A stretch of 64,000 bases of DNA from Fusobacterium_C necrophorum (GTDB lineage: Bacteria > Fusobacteriota > Fusobacteriia > Fusobacteriales > Fusobacteriaceae). Position 1 is the first letter of the stretch, and the number at the start of each line of letters is the position of its first letter. The DNA lies in assembly GCF_900104395.1 (NCBI RefSeq), contig NZ_FMXX01000013.1; one strand, 5' to 3'. The position numbers and the translations under genes were made by a program. The notes beneath the pieces were generated by a model that was given only the letters and a program-made list of their open reading frames with translations, was not told the DNA's origin and did no database searches. Of this stretch, positions 33,560 through 43,351 are shown piece by piece.

Positions 33560-33906
33560 TGGTGGAAGTGGCGGGAATCGAACCCGCGTCCGAAATTAAA
33601 GTAACCATAAGCCTCTACAAGCTTAGTTTGCTACTATATTTCGCAGATGTTACTCCCGCAAACAGGGCTAACAAAAGCTATCCTCTATATTTTCCTCCTT
33701 GCTTAGAGAAATCACAAAAAGTAATCTGTACTTGGGTGACACCCGGATTCCACGCTCATACAGAAGAAGCGAAGAGGGGTGAGCTGACAATTAAGCAGCT
33801 AAAGCGTAATTTCTGTTTCCATCTAAACGATGAGTCGGTCTTTCACAGCGACCAGCCTGACCTGCTACCTATGACCCGATAACCCCGTCGAAACCTTTGC
33901 ACTCCC
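33560..33906 (-). ncRNA. ssrA: tmRNA (transfer-messenger RNA)
   Basis: 347 bases. The 5' end GGGAGTG pairs with CACTTCC at the 3' end (one G-T pair), followed by A-CCA. The 3' part has the tRNA-like T arm with loop TTCGATT, and the 5' part contains the conserved GGTTTCGACGGGG-type start (as AAAGGTTTCGACGGGG). The tag frame at 33791-33820 reads GNRNYALAA then TAA, a normal ALAA-ending degradation tag. A TATAAT box lies about 14 bases upstream of the 5' end. It tags proteins from stalled ribosomes with SmpB. Confidence 0.97.
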
Positions 33907-33972
33907 ATATTCTATTGTAGATTATAGACTATCATATTTTTCAAAATTTTACAAGACTTTTTTTCTTGCTCA

Positions 33973-33981
33973 TGTTATAAT
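33973..33981 (+). promoter_or_regulatory. Extended -10 promoter of the MATE transporter gene
   Basis: TG-T-TATAAT forms an extended -10 element with only a weak -35, about 60 bases upstream of the MATE start and divergent from the tmRNA promoter. Confidence 0.5.
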
Positions 33982-34041
33982 ACATGCGAAAATTTATAAT
34001 CATACAAAGAATTTTTTCTATATTATGGAAGGAGGACTCTT

Positions 34042-35343
34042 TTGAAATTTCGAGAATATTTGCAATTGGCTTTGCCTCTGACAATCTCTACCATCACTCA
34101 ACCCTTACTAGGTGCTGTCGACACTGCAGTCGTAGGGAGATTGGAAGACTCCGTGTATCTTGGAGGAGTGGCTGTCGGAGCCGTTATTTTTAGCACAATT
34201 TATTGGCTTTTTGGTTTTCTGCGTATCAATACTTCCGCCTATTCTGCACAAGCATTAGGCAGTCAAAAAAAAGAAGATAAAATTTCTTCTTATTTCATGC
34301 CGGCAGTGATTGCCTTTTTTTTAGGACTTTCCTTTTTAATCTTACAGCTTCCTATTTTCAGCTTAGCACAAAAAATCATGGACTTAAAAACTGTGGATGT
34401 CATGGAACAAGCCAACATTTACTATCGTATCCTCATTTGGGGAGCTCCTATGGTTCTTATCGGCTATGTCAATTTGGGATGGCTCATGGGCCAAAAAAAA
34501 ATCAAACAAAGCATGTTTTTGCAAATTTCTGCCAATATTTTGAATATTATCCTAGATATTCTGTTTGTTCATAAGTGGGGAATGAAAGTGGAAGGGGTTG
34601 CTTATGCAACCTTAATCTCTCAATGTTTCTCCTTTGCTGTAGGATTATTTTGGATACATCAAGAGTTGCATCTTTTTTCTCTTTTTTCGAAAGGAATTCA
34701 TAGTTTCCGAAAATCACCGGTCACTAAATTTTTTATTGCCAATACCGATTTGATGATCCGAACTATCTGTTTGCTGACTGTGACAAATATGTTTGTTTCC
34801 AAAGGCTCCGATTTTGGAAAGGATATTTTAGCTGCAAATTCTCTTTTATTCCAAATTCAATATATCATTTCCTACTTCTTTGACGGCTTTGGAAATGCCT
34901 CCAGTATTTTGGCAGGAGAAAGCAAAGGGAAAAAAGACAAAGCAATGTTTCGTTCTCTTATGAAAGTATCCAATCAAGCAATTGTAGGAGTAAGTCTTTT
35001 CTTATTTACTGTGATAAGTATTTATCCGAAGGGAGTCATTTCTATTTTTACCTCGCTTCCGGAGATACAAAATTTTGCCGAAATTTACTACTTCTGGATT
35101 CAAATTTTTCCTTTTATCATAGGAGTTGGACTTGTATACTATGCTATTTTTATCGGAATCAGTAATACGAGCGATATTCGAAATTCCATGTTGTTTTCTT
35201 TGAGTCTCTTTTTACTCTCCTATTACTATATTATTCCAAGATTCGAAAATCACGGGCTTTGGCTCTCTTTTTTGATCTTTAGTTTCGGTCGAAGTATTTA
35301 TCTATTTATTTGCATTCGAAAGAAAAATATGTTAAAATTTTGA
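34042..35343 (+). CDS. MATE family multidrug efflux transporter (DinF-like)
   Basis: 433 residues with about twelve membrane segments. The start ALPLTISTITQPLLGAVDTAVVGRL is the MATE signature, with the repeat half beginning around residue 225. Such proteins export drugs or toxic organic cations using Na+ or H+; the substrate here is unknown. The start is TTG with GGAGG seven bases upstream. The gene is followed at 31 bases by yebC. Confidence 0.9.
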   Translation: MKFREYLQLALPLTISTITQPLLGAVDTAVVGRLEDSVYLGGVAVGAVIFSTIYWLFGFLRINTSAYSAQALGSQKKEDKISSYFMPAVIAFFLGLSFLILQLPIFSLAQKIMDLKTVDVMEQANIYYRILIWGAPMVLIGYVNLGWLMGQKKIKQSMFLQISANILNIILDILFVHKWGMKVEGVAYATLISQCFSFAVGLFWIHQELHLFSLFSKGIHSFRKSPVTKFFIANTDLMIRTICLLTVTNMFVSKGSDFGKDILAANSLLFQIQYIISYFFDGFGNASSILAGESKGKKDKAMFRSLMKVSNQAIVGVSLFLFTVISIYPKGVISIFTSLPEIQNFAEIYYFWIQIFPFIIGVGLVYYAIFIGISNTSDIRNSMLFSLSLFLLSYYYIIPRFENHGLWLSFLIFSFGRSIYLFICIRKKNMLKF

Positions 35344-35374
35344 GTAGATTTTTGAAAAGTGTAAGGAGGCTATT

Positions 35375-36124
35375 GTGTCAGGACATAGTAAGTGGAATAA
35401 TATCCAACATAGAAAAGGAGCTCAAGATAGAAAAAGAGCTAAGTTGTTTACAAAATTCGGAAGAGAATTGACTATTGCTGCAAAAGAAGGAGGGGGAGAC
35501 CCCAGCTTCAATCCGAGATTACGTTTGGCAATTGAAAAAGCAAAAGCCGGAAACATGCCAAAAGATATTTTAGAAAGAGCCATAAAAAAAGGAACCGGAG
35601 AATTAGAAGGTGTTGATTTTACAGAAATTCGATATGAAGGATATGGACCTGCAGGAACTGCCTTTATCGTCGATGTAGTGACAGACAATAAAAATCGTTC
35701 CGCTTCCGAAGTAAGAACCGTCTTTTCAAGAAAAGGTGGAAACTTAGGAGCTGACGGAGCTGTCTCTTGGATGTTTAAAAAATTAGGAATCATTGAAGTG
35801 GCTTCAGAAGGATTGGACTTGGATGAATTTATGATGGCTGCCTTGGAAGCAGGAGCGGAAGATGTTACCGATGAAGGAGATAGTTTTGAAGTGGTGACGG
35901 ATTATACCCAATTACAAACTGTTGCGGAAAACTTAAAAGCAGCCGGATATACGTATATGGAAGCTGAAATCTCTATGGTACCGGATAATAAAGTAGAAAT
36001 CACGGATTTGGAAACAGCAAAAAAAGTAATGCTATTATTTGATTCTTTAGATGATTTGGATGATGTACAAGAAGTGTATTCTAATTTTGATATTCCAGAA
36101 GAATTATTAAAGCAATTGGATTAA
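35375..36124 (+). CDS. yebC: YebC/PmpR family protein
   Basis: 249 residues starting SGHSKWNNIQHRKGAQDRKRAKLFTK, the family hallmark, with NPRLRLAIEKAKAGNMPKD and a C-terminal YVSNFDIPEE-like end (VYSNFDIPEELL). Members were called transcriptional regulators; some aid translation of proline-rich stretches. The start is GTG preceded by AAGGAGG. Confidence 0.95.
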   Translation: MSGHSKWNNIQHRKGAQDRKRAKLFTKFGRELTIAAKEGGGDPSFNPRLRLAIEKAKAGNMPKDILERAIKKGTGELEGVDFTEIRYEGYGPAGTAFIVDVVTDNKNRSASEVRTVFSRKGGNLGADGAVSWMFKKLGIIEVASEGLDLDEFMMAALEAGAEDVTDEGDSFEVVTDYTQLQTVAENLKAAGYTYMEAEISMVPDNKVEITDLETAKKVMLLFDSLDDLDDVQEVYSNFDIPEELLKQLD

Positions 36125-36165
36125 AGCATAAGATGACAATAAAATAAAAAGCAAAGGAGGTTTTT

Positions 36166-38208
36166 ATGGAACAATATCATTCTGCTCTGTATCAAGGATT
36201 GGACCCTAAGAAATATAAAGGTCTAAAAACTTTAGGAATTGTGACAGTTCATGACCTCCTTTATTCTTTTCCGAGAGCCTATGACAATCGTTCCAATCTT
36301 AAGACAATTGCAGAACTACACCAGGAAGAGTATGCGGTTCTTCATGCAAAACTGTTACATGTATACACCACTCCTACCAGAAGCGGAAAAAGAATGACAA
36401 AGGCAACTGCCAGTGACGGAAGCGGTCTCATCGAAATTCTTTGGTTTGGTATGCCCTATCTTCAAAAATCTCTAAAATTACAGGAAGAATATATTTTTAT
36501 CGGAACTGTCAAACGTAGTATGGGGACTTTTCAAATGACAAATCCTGAATTCAAACTTTCAAAAGGACAAAAAATGCAGGGAGAAATTTTACCCATTTAT
36601 AGTACCCATAAAAATCTTTCTCAAAATCGTTTTCGAAAATATATGCGGGAAGTTTTATCTCTTACAGAAAGTTCCCTTGCTGAAAATATTCCGGAAGAAC
36701 TCTGTCAAAAATATAAAATTTTAGAAAGAAAACAAGCCCTTTGGGAAATCCATTTTCCAAGCTCTGAAAAAACATTGGAGGAGGCAAAAAGACGTTTTGC
36801 CATTGAAGAACTTCTGATCATCGAAATGGGAATTTTAAAAAATCGTTTTTTAACAGATTCTCTCTCATCCCCGCTCTATCATTTAAAAGGAGAGAAAACT
36901 CTTGTGAGACAATATCTGGACTCTCTTCCTTTTCCATTGACAAGGGCTCAAAAAAAAGTAATTACAGAAATTTATAAAGACCTGGAGCAAGGAAGAATTG
37001 TAAACCGTCTTGTTCAAGGAGATGTAGGAAGTGGAAAGACAATCGTGGCTATGATTCTTTTGTTATATATGATAGAAAATGGTTATCAAGGAGCTTTCAT
37101 GGCTCCCACAGAGATTTTAGCGACCCAACACTATTTGGGAGTTTCTTCTAAAATGAAAGAGTTGGGCTTACGTGTAGAACTTTTAACGGGAAGCATTCGC
37201 GGCAAAAAGAGAAACGAATTGCTAACTGCATTAGGAGAAGGAAAAATTGACTTATTGATTGGAACACATGCCTTGTTGGAAGAAGAAGTGAGTTTTCATC
37301 AACTTGGTTTCATTGTCATTGATGAACAACATCGTTTCGGAGTTTTACAACGTCAAAAATTGCGTGAAAAAGGGATTTTAACCAATTTACTCGTGATGAC
37401 GGCAACCCCGATTCCTCGTTCTTTGGCTCTTAGTATCTATGGAGATTTGGACGTTTCTATTTTAGACGAACTTCCTCCCGGAAGAAGTCCTATCAAGACA
37501 AAATGGATTGCTTCCGAGGAAGAAATGGAGAAAATGTATTCTTTTATTCGAAAGCAATTGCAGCAAGGGAGACAGGCTTACTTTGTAGCTCCTCTCATTG
37601 AGGAAAGTGATAAACTAGTCTTACACTCCATTCTGGAAGTGGAAAAAAAAATCAGAGAGAAACTTTCCGACTATAACATTTCTATTTTGCACGGACGAAT
37701 GAAAAGTGCGGAAAAAGAGGAAATTATGCGGCAATTCCAGCAGAAAGAAATCGATATTTTAGTATCCACGACTGTGATTGAAGTGGGAATTGATGTTCCC
37801 AATGCTGTCATTATGACCATACTGAATGCCGAACGATTTGGACTTTCCGCTCTTCATCAGCTACGAGGGAGAGTGGGGCGAGGAAACAGTGCTTCTTTTT
37901 GTTTTTTAATTTCCAAGACGCAAAATGAAAGCTCCAAACAGAGATTAAAAATCATGGAAGCGACACAAGACGGTTTTGTGATCGCAGAAGAAGATCTAAA
38001 AATGAGAAATGCCGGAGAAATTTTCGGACTGCGCCAAAGCGGACTCTCTGATCTCCGATTTATCAATTTATTGCATGATGTCAAAACAATCAAATTAGTT
38101 CGAGACGAATGTATAGCATATTTACGAAAATATCAAGGAAAGATTTTACTTCCCGCTTTACAAGAAGATATTTTTCAAAAGTTTAAAGACAGTGTTCAAA
38201 AAGATTAA
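36166..38208 (+). CDS. recG: ATP-dependent DNA helicase RecG
   Basis: 680 residues. The wedge/OB domain (about 50-150) precedes the helicase core: Walker A GDVGSGKT near residue 285, the DEQH box in VIDEQHRFG near 385, TATPIPRSLA, and motif VI QLRGRVGRG near 565. RecG regresses stalled forks and processes recombination branches. It has an AAAGGAGG RBS and its end lies close to proS. Confidence 0.96.
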   Translation: MEQYHSALYQGLDPKKYKGLKTLGIVTVHDLLYSFPRAYDNRSNLKTIAELHQEEYAVLHAKLLHVYTTPTRSGKRMTKATASDGSGLIEILWFGMPYLQKSLKLQEEYIFIGTVKRSMGTFQMTNPEFKLSKGQKMQGEILPIYSTHKNLSQNRFRKYMREVLSLTESSLAENIPEELCQKYKILERKQALWEIHFPSSEKTLEEAKRRFAIEELLIIEMGILKNRFLTDSLSSPLYHLKGEKTLVRQYLDSLPFPLTRAQKKVITEIYKDLEQGRIVNRLVQGDVGSGKTIVAMILLLYMIENGYQGAFMAPTEILATQHYLGVSSKMKELGLRVELLTGSIRGKKRNELLTALGEGKIDLLIGTHALLEEEVSFHQLGFIVIDEQHRFGVLQRQKLREKGILTNLLVMTATPIPRSLALSIYGDLDVSILDELPPGRSPIKTKWIASEEEMEKMYSFIRKQLQQGRQAYFVAPLIEESDKLVLHSILEVEKKIREKLSDYNISILHGRMKSAEKEEIMRQFQQKEIDILVSTTVIEVGIDVPNAVIMTILNAERFGLSALHQLRGRVGRGNSASFCFLISKTQNESSKQRLKIMEATQDGFVIAEEDLKMRNAGEIFGLRQSGLSDLRFINLLHDVKTIKLVRDECIAYLRKYQGKILLPALQEDIFQKFKDSVQKD

Positions 38209-38263
38209 AAACTGTGATAAAATAGAGATGGAAAAAATTGAAAAATATGGAGGAAAAAGTAAA

Positions 38264-39973
38264 ATGAGATTTAGTAAAGCGTATATCAAAACGCTAAAAG
38301 AAACCCCAAAAGAAGCAGAAATTATCAGTCATCAATTACTGCTACGAGCTGGAATGATTAAAAAACTGGCAAGTGGATTATATACCTATCTGCCTTTGGG
38401 ATTTCGAACTCTAAAAAAAGTGGAAAATATTATTCGAGAGGAAATGGATAGAGCCGGTTCTCAAGAATTGCTGATGCCCGTGTTACAACCGGCGGAACTT
38501 TGGCGGGAAAGTGGAAGATGGAATGTCATGGGAGAAGAAATGGTTCGATTAAAGGACAGGCATCAACGAGATTTTGTATTAGGACCGACGAATGAAGAAG
38601 TCATTACAGACATTGTCAGAAATGACATTTCTTCTTACAAATCTTTGCCCATAAACTTGTATCACATCCAAACCAAAGTCCGAGATGAAAGAAGACCTCG
38701 ATTCGGGTTGATGAGATCTCGAGAGTTCATCATGAAAGATGCTTACTCCTTTCATACTTCTCAAGAATCCTTAGACGAAGAATTTGAAAATATGAAAAAT
38801 ACCTATACCCGAATTTTTGAAAGATGCGGTTTAAAATTCAGACCGGTAGAAGCGGACTCGGGAGCCATTGGAGGAAGCGGATCTCAAGAATTTCATGTGT
38901 TGGCAGAATCAGGAGAAGATGAAATTATTTATTCCGACGGATGCTCCTATGCTGCGAATGTAGAAACAGCCGTGAGTAAAGTTGAAAATCCTCCAAAAGA
39001 AGAAGAAAAAGAAATTCGTTTGGTTTCTACACCGAATATTTCTACGATCGAAGATCTATCGAACTTTTTAAAAGTTCCGAAACATAAAACGGTCAAAGCG
39101 ATGATGTACAAAGATTTAGGAACAGACCGGTTTGCGATGGTACTGATTCGAGGAGATTTTGAAGTCAATGAAGTTAAATTGAAAAATGCCTTGGATGCGG
39201 TTGCAATTGATTTGGCAAGTGATGAAGAAATAGAAGTCTTAGGTTTCACAAAAGGATATATCGGTCCTTATGGACTTCAAAATAAAAATTTCACTTTGAT
39301 AGTGGATCCTACTGTCTTAGGAGTATCGAACCATATTCTAGGAGGAAACCAAAAAGACTCTCACTATATCAATGCAAACTATGGAAGAGATTATACAGCC
39401 GACATGATAAAAGACATTCGCCTGGTAAAAGCGGGAGAAGATTGTCCAAAATCGAATGGAAAATTGCACAGTGCCCGTGGAATCGAATGTGGACATATTT
39501 TTAAGCTTGGAGACAAATATTCTAAAGCTTTGGGAGCAAGCTACTTGGATGAAAAAGGAGAGTCCAAAATTATGCTGATGGGTTGCTATGGAATCGGAGT
39601 AGGAAGAACTATGGCAGCTGCGATTGAACAAAATTATGACGAGAATGGAATTATTTGGCCGACAGCCCTTGCCCCTTATCTGGTGGATGTGATTCCTGCC
39701 AATATTAAAAATACAGAACAAATGAAATTGGCAGAAAAAATTTATGAAAACTTAAACAAAGAGCACTTGGATGCCATGATAGATGATAGAGATGAAAGAC
39801 CTGGATTTAAGTTCAAAGATGCAGATTTAATTGGCTTTCCATTTAAAATCATCTGTGGAAAAAAAGCAGCAGAAAACATTGTAGAGTTAAAAATTCGAAA
39901 AACCGGAGAAACTTTAGAAGTTTCTGCAGATGAAGTAATTCCTACGATAAAAGAATTACAAACACGATACTAA
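38264..39973 (+). CDS. proS: Prolyl-tRNA synthetase, bacterial type with editing domain
   Basis: 569 residues from the ATG at 38264, chosen because GGAGG lies 9 bases upstream and the conserved start MRFSKAYIKTLKETPKEAEIISHQLLLRAG follows; an upstream frame from 38192 overlaps recG and lacks an RBS. Class II motifs are visible: RPRFGLMRSREFIMKDAYSFH, and in the last third GCYGIGVGRTMAAAIEQN. The YbaK-type editing insertion (about 245-390) removes mischarged alanine. It charges tRNA-Pro. Confidence 0.96.
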   Translation: MRFSKAYIKTLKETPKEAEIISHQLLLRAGMIKKLASGLYTYLPLGFRTLKKVENIIREEMDRAGSQELLMPVLQPAELWRESGRWNVMGEEMVRLKDRHQRDFVLGPTNEEVITDIVRNDISSYKSLPINLYHIQTKVRDERRPRFGLMRSREFIMKDAYSFHTSQESLDEEFENMKNTYTRIFERCGLKFRPVEADSGAIGGSGSQEFHVLAESGEDEIIYSDGCSYAANVETAVSKVENPPKEEEKEIRLVSTPNISTIEDLSNFLKVPKHKTVKAMMYKDLGTDRFAMVLIRGDFEVNEVKLKNALDAVAIDLASDEEIEVLGFTKGYIGPYGLQNKNFTLIVDPTVLGVSNHILGGNQKDSHYINANYGRDYTADMIKDIRLVKAGEDCPKSNGKLHSARGIECGHIFKLGDKYSKALGASYLDEKGESKIMLMGCYGIGVGRTMAAAIEQNYDENGIIWPTALAPYLVDVIPANIKNTEQMKLAEKIYENLNKEHLDAMIDDRDERPGFKFKDADLIGFPFKIICGKKAAENIVELKIRKTGETLEVSADEVIPTIKELQTRY

Positions 39974-39977
39974 ACAA

Positions 39978-40017
39978 GAAAGGAACTCTCTTCTCGAAAG
40001 CAGAAGTTCCTTTTTCT
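39978..40017 (+). terminator. Rho-independent terminator of proS
   Basis: AGGAACT pairs with AGTTCCT, with TTCT/AGAA continuing inside, followed by TTTTTCT. It begins a few bases after the proS stop and ends just before the carboxypeptidase RBS. Confidence 0.8.
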
Positions 40018-40043
40018 CTATTATCCGGATAGGAGGAAATTTC

Positions 40044-41531
40044 ATGAAAGACAAAATTCAAACATTCAAAACATATATCAAAGAAAAAAAATATCTTTTA
40101 GCTACCATAGAAGTATTGCAATGGGAATTGGAGACTTTAGCTCCCAAACAGGGACAAGAATATCTATCCGAAGTCTTAGCCTATATGAGTATGAAAGATT
40201 ATGAGTTAAGCACTTCTGAAGCCTTTCAAACTCTGGTAAGCGAGTTGTTAGAAAAGAAAAGTTCCTTCGATTTGCTATTACAAAAAGAGTTGGAAGAGGT
40301 TGCAGAAGAAATAGAAAAGATGAAAAAAATTCCTGCAGACGAATATCGAGATTATGCAGAATTATGTGCTAAAAATCAGGGAGTCTGGGAAGAGGCCAAA
40401 CAAAAAAATGATTTCAGTCTTGTAGAAGGGAATTTGACAAAAATCTTTGATTATAATCGAAAATTTGCAAACTATTTACGAAAAGAGGAAAAAACTCTTT
40501 ATGATGTATTGCTGCGAGATTACGAGAAAGGAATGACCTGTGAAAAATTAGATGTCTTCTTTGCAAGCTTGAAAGCGGAAATTGTTCCTCTTCTCCATAA
40601 TATTCAAAAAACAAAAAAGAAACATTTCTCTTTTCTGACAGCTCCTGTTCCGAAAGAAACTCAAAAACAATTTTGTTGCTTTCTTGCAGAGTATTTAGGC
40701 TTTGATTTTGAACGAGGAATTTTAGCAGAAAGTGAACATCCTTTCACTCTGAATATCAACAAAAAAGATGTGAGAATTACGACAAAATATATAGAACATT
40801 TACCTTTTTCTTCTATTTTCAGTACCATTCATGAAACGGGACATGCTCTCTATGAGCAACAAATTGGAGAAGAACTTCTTTCCAGCCTACTGGGATCCGG
40901 AGGCAGCATGGGCTTGCATGAATCCCAATCTCGTTTTTGGGAAAATGTCATAGGAAGAAGTTTAACATTTTGGAAAGAACTATATCCTCAATTACAAAAA
41001 AAATTTCCTAGTCTAGAGCATATCTCCTTAGAAGAATTCTATGAAGCAATCAATCAGGTGGAAGCTTCCTTCATACGAACGGAAGCGGACGAATTGACCT
41101 ATTGTCTCCATATTATGCTACGTTATGAGCTTGAAAAATCATTAATAGAAGGAAATCTTTCCGTCAAAGAATTGCCAAAAGCTTGGAAGGAAAAAATGAG
41201 AGAGTATTTGGGAGTGGAAGTCTCCAACAATCAGGAGGGAGTTTTGCAAGATGTCCATTGGTTTGCCGGTTTAATTGGATACTTTCCGTCTTATGCCCTA
41301 GGGAATGTCTATGCCTCTCAACTCTTTCATAGTATGAAACAAGATTTGGATTTAACAGAGTATTCCCAAGAAACGATCCGAAAAATTCGTCTTTGGTTGG
41401 GAGAAAACATTCATCAATATGGGAAATGTAAAACAACTACGGAGCTAATTCGAGAAATCACAGGGGAAGACTTAAATCCAAGCTATTATATTCAATACTT
41501 AAAAGAAAAATACGAAGCACTTTGCTTCTAA
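40044..41531 (+). CDS. M32 family metallocarboxypeptidase
   Basis: 495 residues. The zinc motif HETGH in STIHETGHALYEQQ lies near residue 265 with the downstream glutamate in GLHESQSRFWENVIGRS, and the M32-specific GVLQDVHWFAGLIGYFPSYALGN segment is near 405. These enzymes trim C-terminal residues from peptides, fitting an amino-acid fermenter. No signal peptide, so cytoplasmic. The stop overlaps the upstream frame of the next gene. Confidence 0.94.
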   Translation: MKDKIQTFKTYIKEKKYLLATIEVLQWELETLAPKQGQEYLSEVLAYMSMKDYELSTSEAFQTLVSELLEKKSSFDLLLQKELEEVAEEIEKMKKIPADEYRDYAELCAKNQGVWEEAKQKNDFSLVEGNLTKIFDYNRKFANYLRKEEKTLYDVLLRDYEKGMTCEKLDVFFASLKAEIVPLLHNIQKTKKKHFSFLTAPVPKETQKQFCCFLAEYLGFDFERGILAESEHPFTLNINKKDVRITTKYIEHLPFSSIFSTIHETGHALYEQQIGEELLSSLLGSGGSMGLHESQSRFWENVIGRSLTFWKELYPQLQKKFPSLEHISLEEFYEAINQVEASFIRTEADELTYCLHIMLRYELEKSLIEGNLSVKELPKAWKEKMREYLGVEVSNNQEGVLQDVHWFAGLIGYFPSYALGNVYASQLFHSMKQDLDLTEYSQETIRKIRLWLGENIHQYGKCKTTTELIREITGEDLNPSYYIQYLKEKYEALCF

Positions 41532-41548
41532 GAGATAAAGGAGTCAGC

Positions 41549-43318
41549 ATGAAAAAAATAATCTCTCTATTGCTTTTTATCTGTTTCCATTTTGCTCTTT
41601 TGTCCGCTGATTTTGAAATCGTACATTTAGACATCCAAGCAAAACTGGAGGAAAATGCCAGTTTAAAGGTGAGAGAAGAGCTCACATATCGTGTTGGAGA
41701 AATCAATGGAGTCCTTTTCGATTTAGATGCTAAGGGGAATGGTCCCCTTCGTACCTTATCCGTCTATGCTACCGATGAAGAAGGGAATTTTCAGCAAATT
41801 CCTCAGAATCATTTGGACATCAGAGAAGAAGATGAGCTTTATCATATTAAGGTCTATGCCAAAACAGAAAACCGACTTCGAAAATTTGCCTTTGTCTATG
41901 AATTAGAAGGAGGGGCAAAATTATATCAAGATATTGCAGAACTTAATCGGGTTTTCGTGGGAAAGAATTGGCAAGCTCCCATTGAAAAAGTTCGAATAAC
42001 AATTTCTTTACCTATTAGTGTTCCTTCAGATTCCGTTCATGCCTATGGTCATGGTCCCTTAACCGGAAATATCAAACTGGAAGCTAACACAGTATCTTAT
42101 GAACTTGATAATTATTATCCCGGAGATTTTATAGAAGCCCATATTTTATTCGGACCACAGGGCTTATCTCAAGTTCCCAACTCTTTGAGAGTACCAGAAG
42201 ATGCAAAGGAACGTTTATTGGCGGAGGAAAAAGCTTGGGCAGAAGAAGCCAATGCTCAACGGGAAAAGTTTCAAAAATTGGAAAAACAAGGTTACTTTGC
42301 CTTTGCTATGGAGGTTTTCTTGCTTGCTGTATATTTTATTTTCGTAAGATTCGTACTGAGGAAGGCAAAAAAAATATCACAAGAATTGCCGGAATATCTC
42401 CGAGAACTTCCAACAGACGACAGGCCCGCAATTGTGGGAAATTTATTTCAAGCCGAAGATTCCGTCAAAATATTTGCAACTATCATGGATTTGGTGAGAA
42501 AAAAGTATTTCCAATTGGAAGTGCAGGGCAAAGAACAAATACTGCGTAAAATTTCCCCTGAAAAAAATGAGCTTTCCCTAACCCTGTATGAACAAGAAAT
42601 CGTGGAAATTTATCTTCATCAGTTGGGAGATGGAATACAGGTCAATTTATCTCAAATCGCAAAACAAAAATTCTCAAAATCTCTTTCTCAAAGAATACTA
42701 AGCTGGAATAGTTTAGTGAAAAGAGAATATTTTGCGAAAGGCTACGGAAATTCCAAAAGTCCTCTCATCATTTTGGGAGTTTTATGTTGTTTTCTATTTT
42801 TGTTGATGAGTATTGCTTCCTTTGTATTCTTTCAGCAAATACAGTTTTTATTTCTTATTCCGATTCTTTTTGCTTTTTTATTTCCCTATACTCTAAATTC
42901 GAAATTTCCAAATCCAAAGACAGCGGAAAGCATAGAGAAATGGAAAGCTTTTAAAAGATTTTTGGAAGATTATAGCTTATTACGAGAAGCTAAGATTACT
43001 TCCATTTATCTATGGGAACACTATTTTGTCTATGCTTTGGTTTTAGGTGTGGCGGATAAGGTGGCGAAAGCCTATCAATTTGCTTTGGAAAAGGGAGAGA
43101 TTTCTTTTCCGGCGGGAGGAAATGTCTTCTATTATGCTCCTTGTTTACATTCCTATATCAAACAACCGAGCTTGCAACAACAGATTCAAAAAACATATCA
43201 ACGCTCTTATCAGTCTATTGCAAGATCCACTTCTTCTTCCGGTATGGGACGAGGGGGAGGATTTAGCGGAGGTTCTTCCGGAGGTGGAGGAAGCAGAGGC
43301 GGAGGCGGAGCTTTTTAA
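41549..43318 (+). CDS. DUF2207 membrane protein with a glycine-rich tail
   Basis: 589 residues from the ATG at 41549 (AAGGAG upstream), which opens a signal peptide (MKKIISLLLFICFHFALLSA). The DUF2207 domain follows (about 20-215), then membrane segments at about 250-272 and 408-452, and a C-terminal low-complexity tail of G, S and R (about 560-589) ending GGGGAF. DUF2207 proteins are widespread and usually paired with LemA, as here. Function unknown; probably an envelope protein. Confidence 0.88.
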   Translation: MKKIISLLLFICFHFALLSADFEIVHLDIQAKLEENASLKVREELTYRVGEINGVLFDLDAKGNGPLRTLSVYATDEEGNFQQIPQNHLDIREEDELYHIKVYAKTENRLRKFAFVYELEGGAKLYQDIAELNRVFVGKNWQAPIEKVRITISLPISVPSDSVHAYGHGPLTGNIKLEANTVSYELDNYYPGDFIEAHILFGPQGLSQVPNSLRVPEDAKERLLAEEKAWAEEANAQREKFQKLEKQGYFAFAMEVFLLAVYFIFVRFVLRKAKKISQELPEYLRELPTDDRPAIVGNLFQAEDSVKIFATIMDLVRKKYFQLEVQGKEQILRKISPEKNELSLTLYEQEIVEIYLHQLGDGIQVNLSQIAKQKFSKSLSQRILSWNSLVKREYFAKGYGNSKSPLIILGVLCCFLFLLMSIASFVFFQQIQFLFLIPILFAFLFPYTLNSKFPNPKTAESIEKWKAFKRFLEDYSLLREAKITSIYLWEHYFVYALVLGVADKVAKAYQFALEKGEISFPAGGNVFYYAPCLHSYIKQPSLQQQIQKTYQRSYQSIARSTSSSGMGRGGGFSGGSSGGGGSRGGGGAF

Positions 43319-43351
43319 GAAACATTTTTTAATTACTTAAGGAGGTATTTT

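Noticed and set aside
33559..33882. Plus-strand open frame of 107 codons beginning MVEVAGIEPASEIKV
   Set aside because: It is the antisense of tmRNA; such frames are common artefacts of the conserved tRNA-like end.
38192..38263. N-terminal extension of prolyl-tRNA synthetase
   Set aside because: It overlaps the end of recG, lacks an RBS, and the conserved protein begins at 38264 behind GGAGG.
41458..41706. Minus-strand open frame inside the carboxypeptidase and DUF2207 genes
   Set aside because: It is entirely antisense to two well-supported genes.
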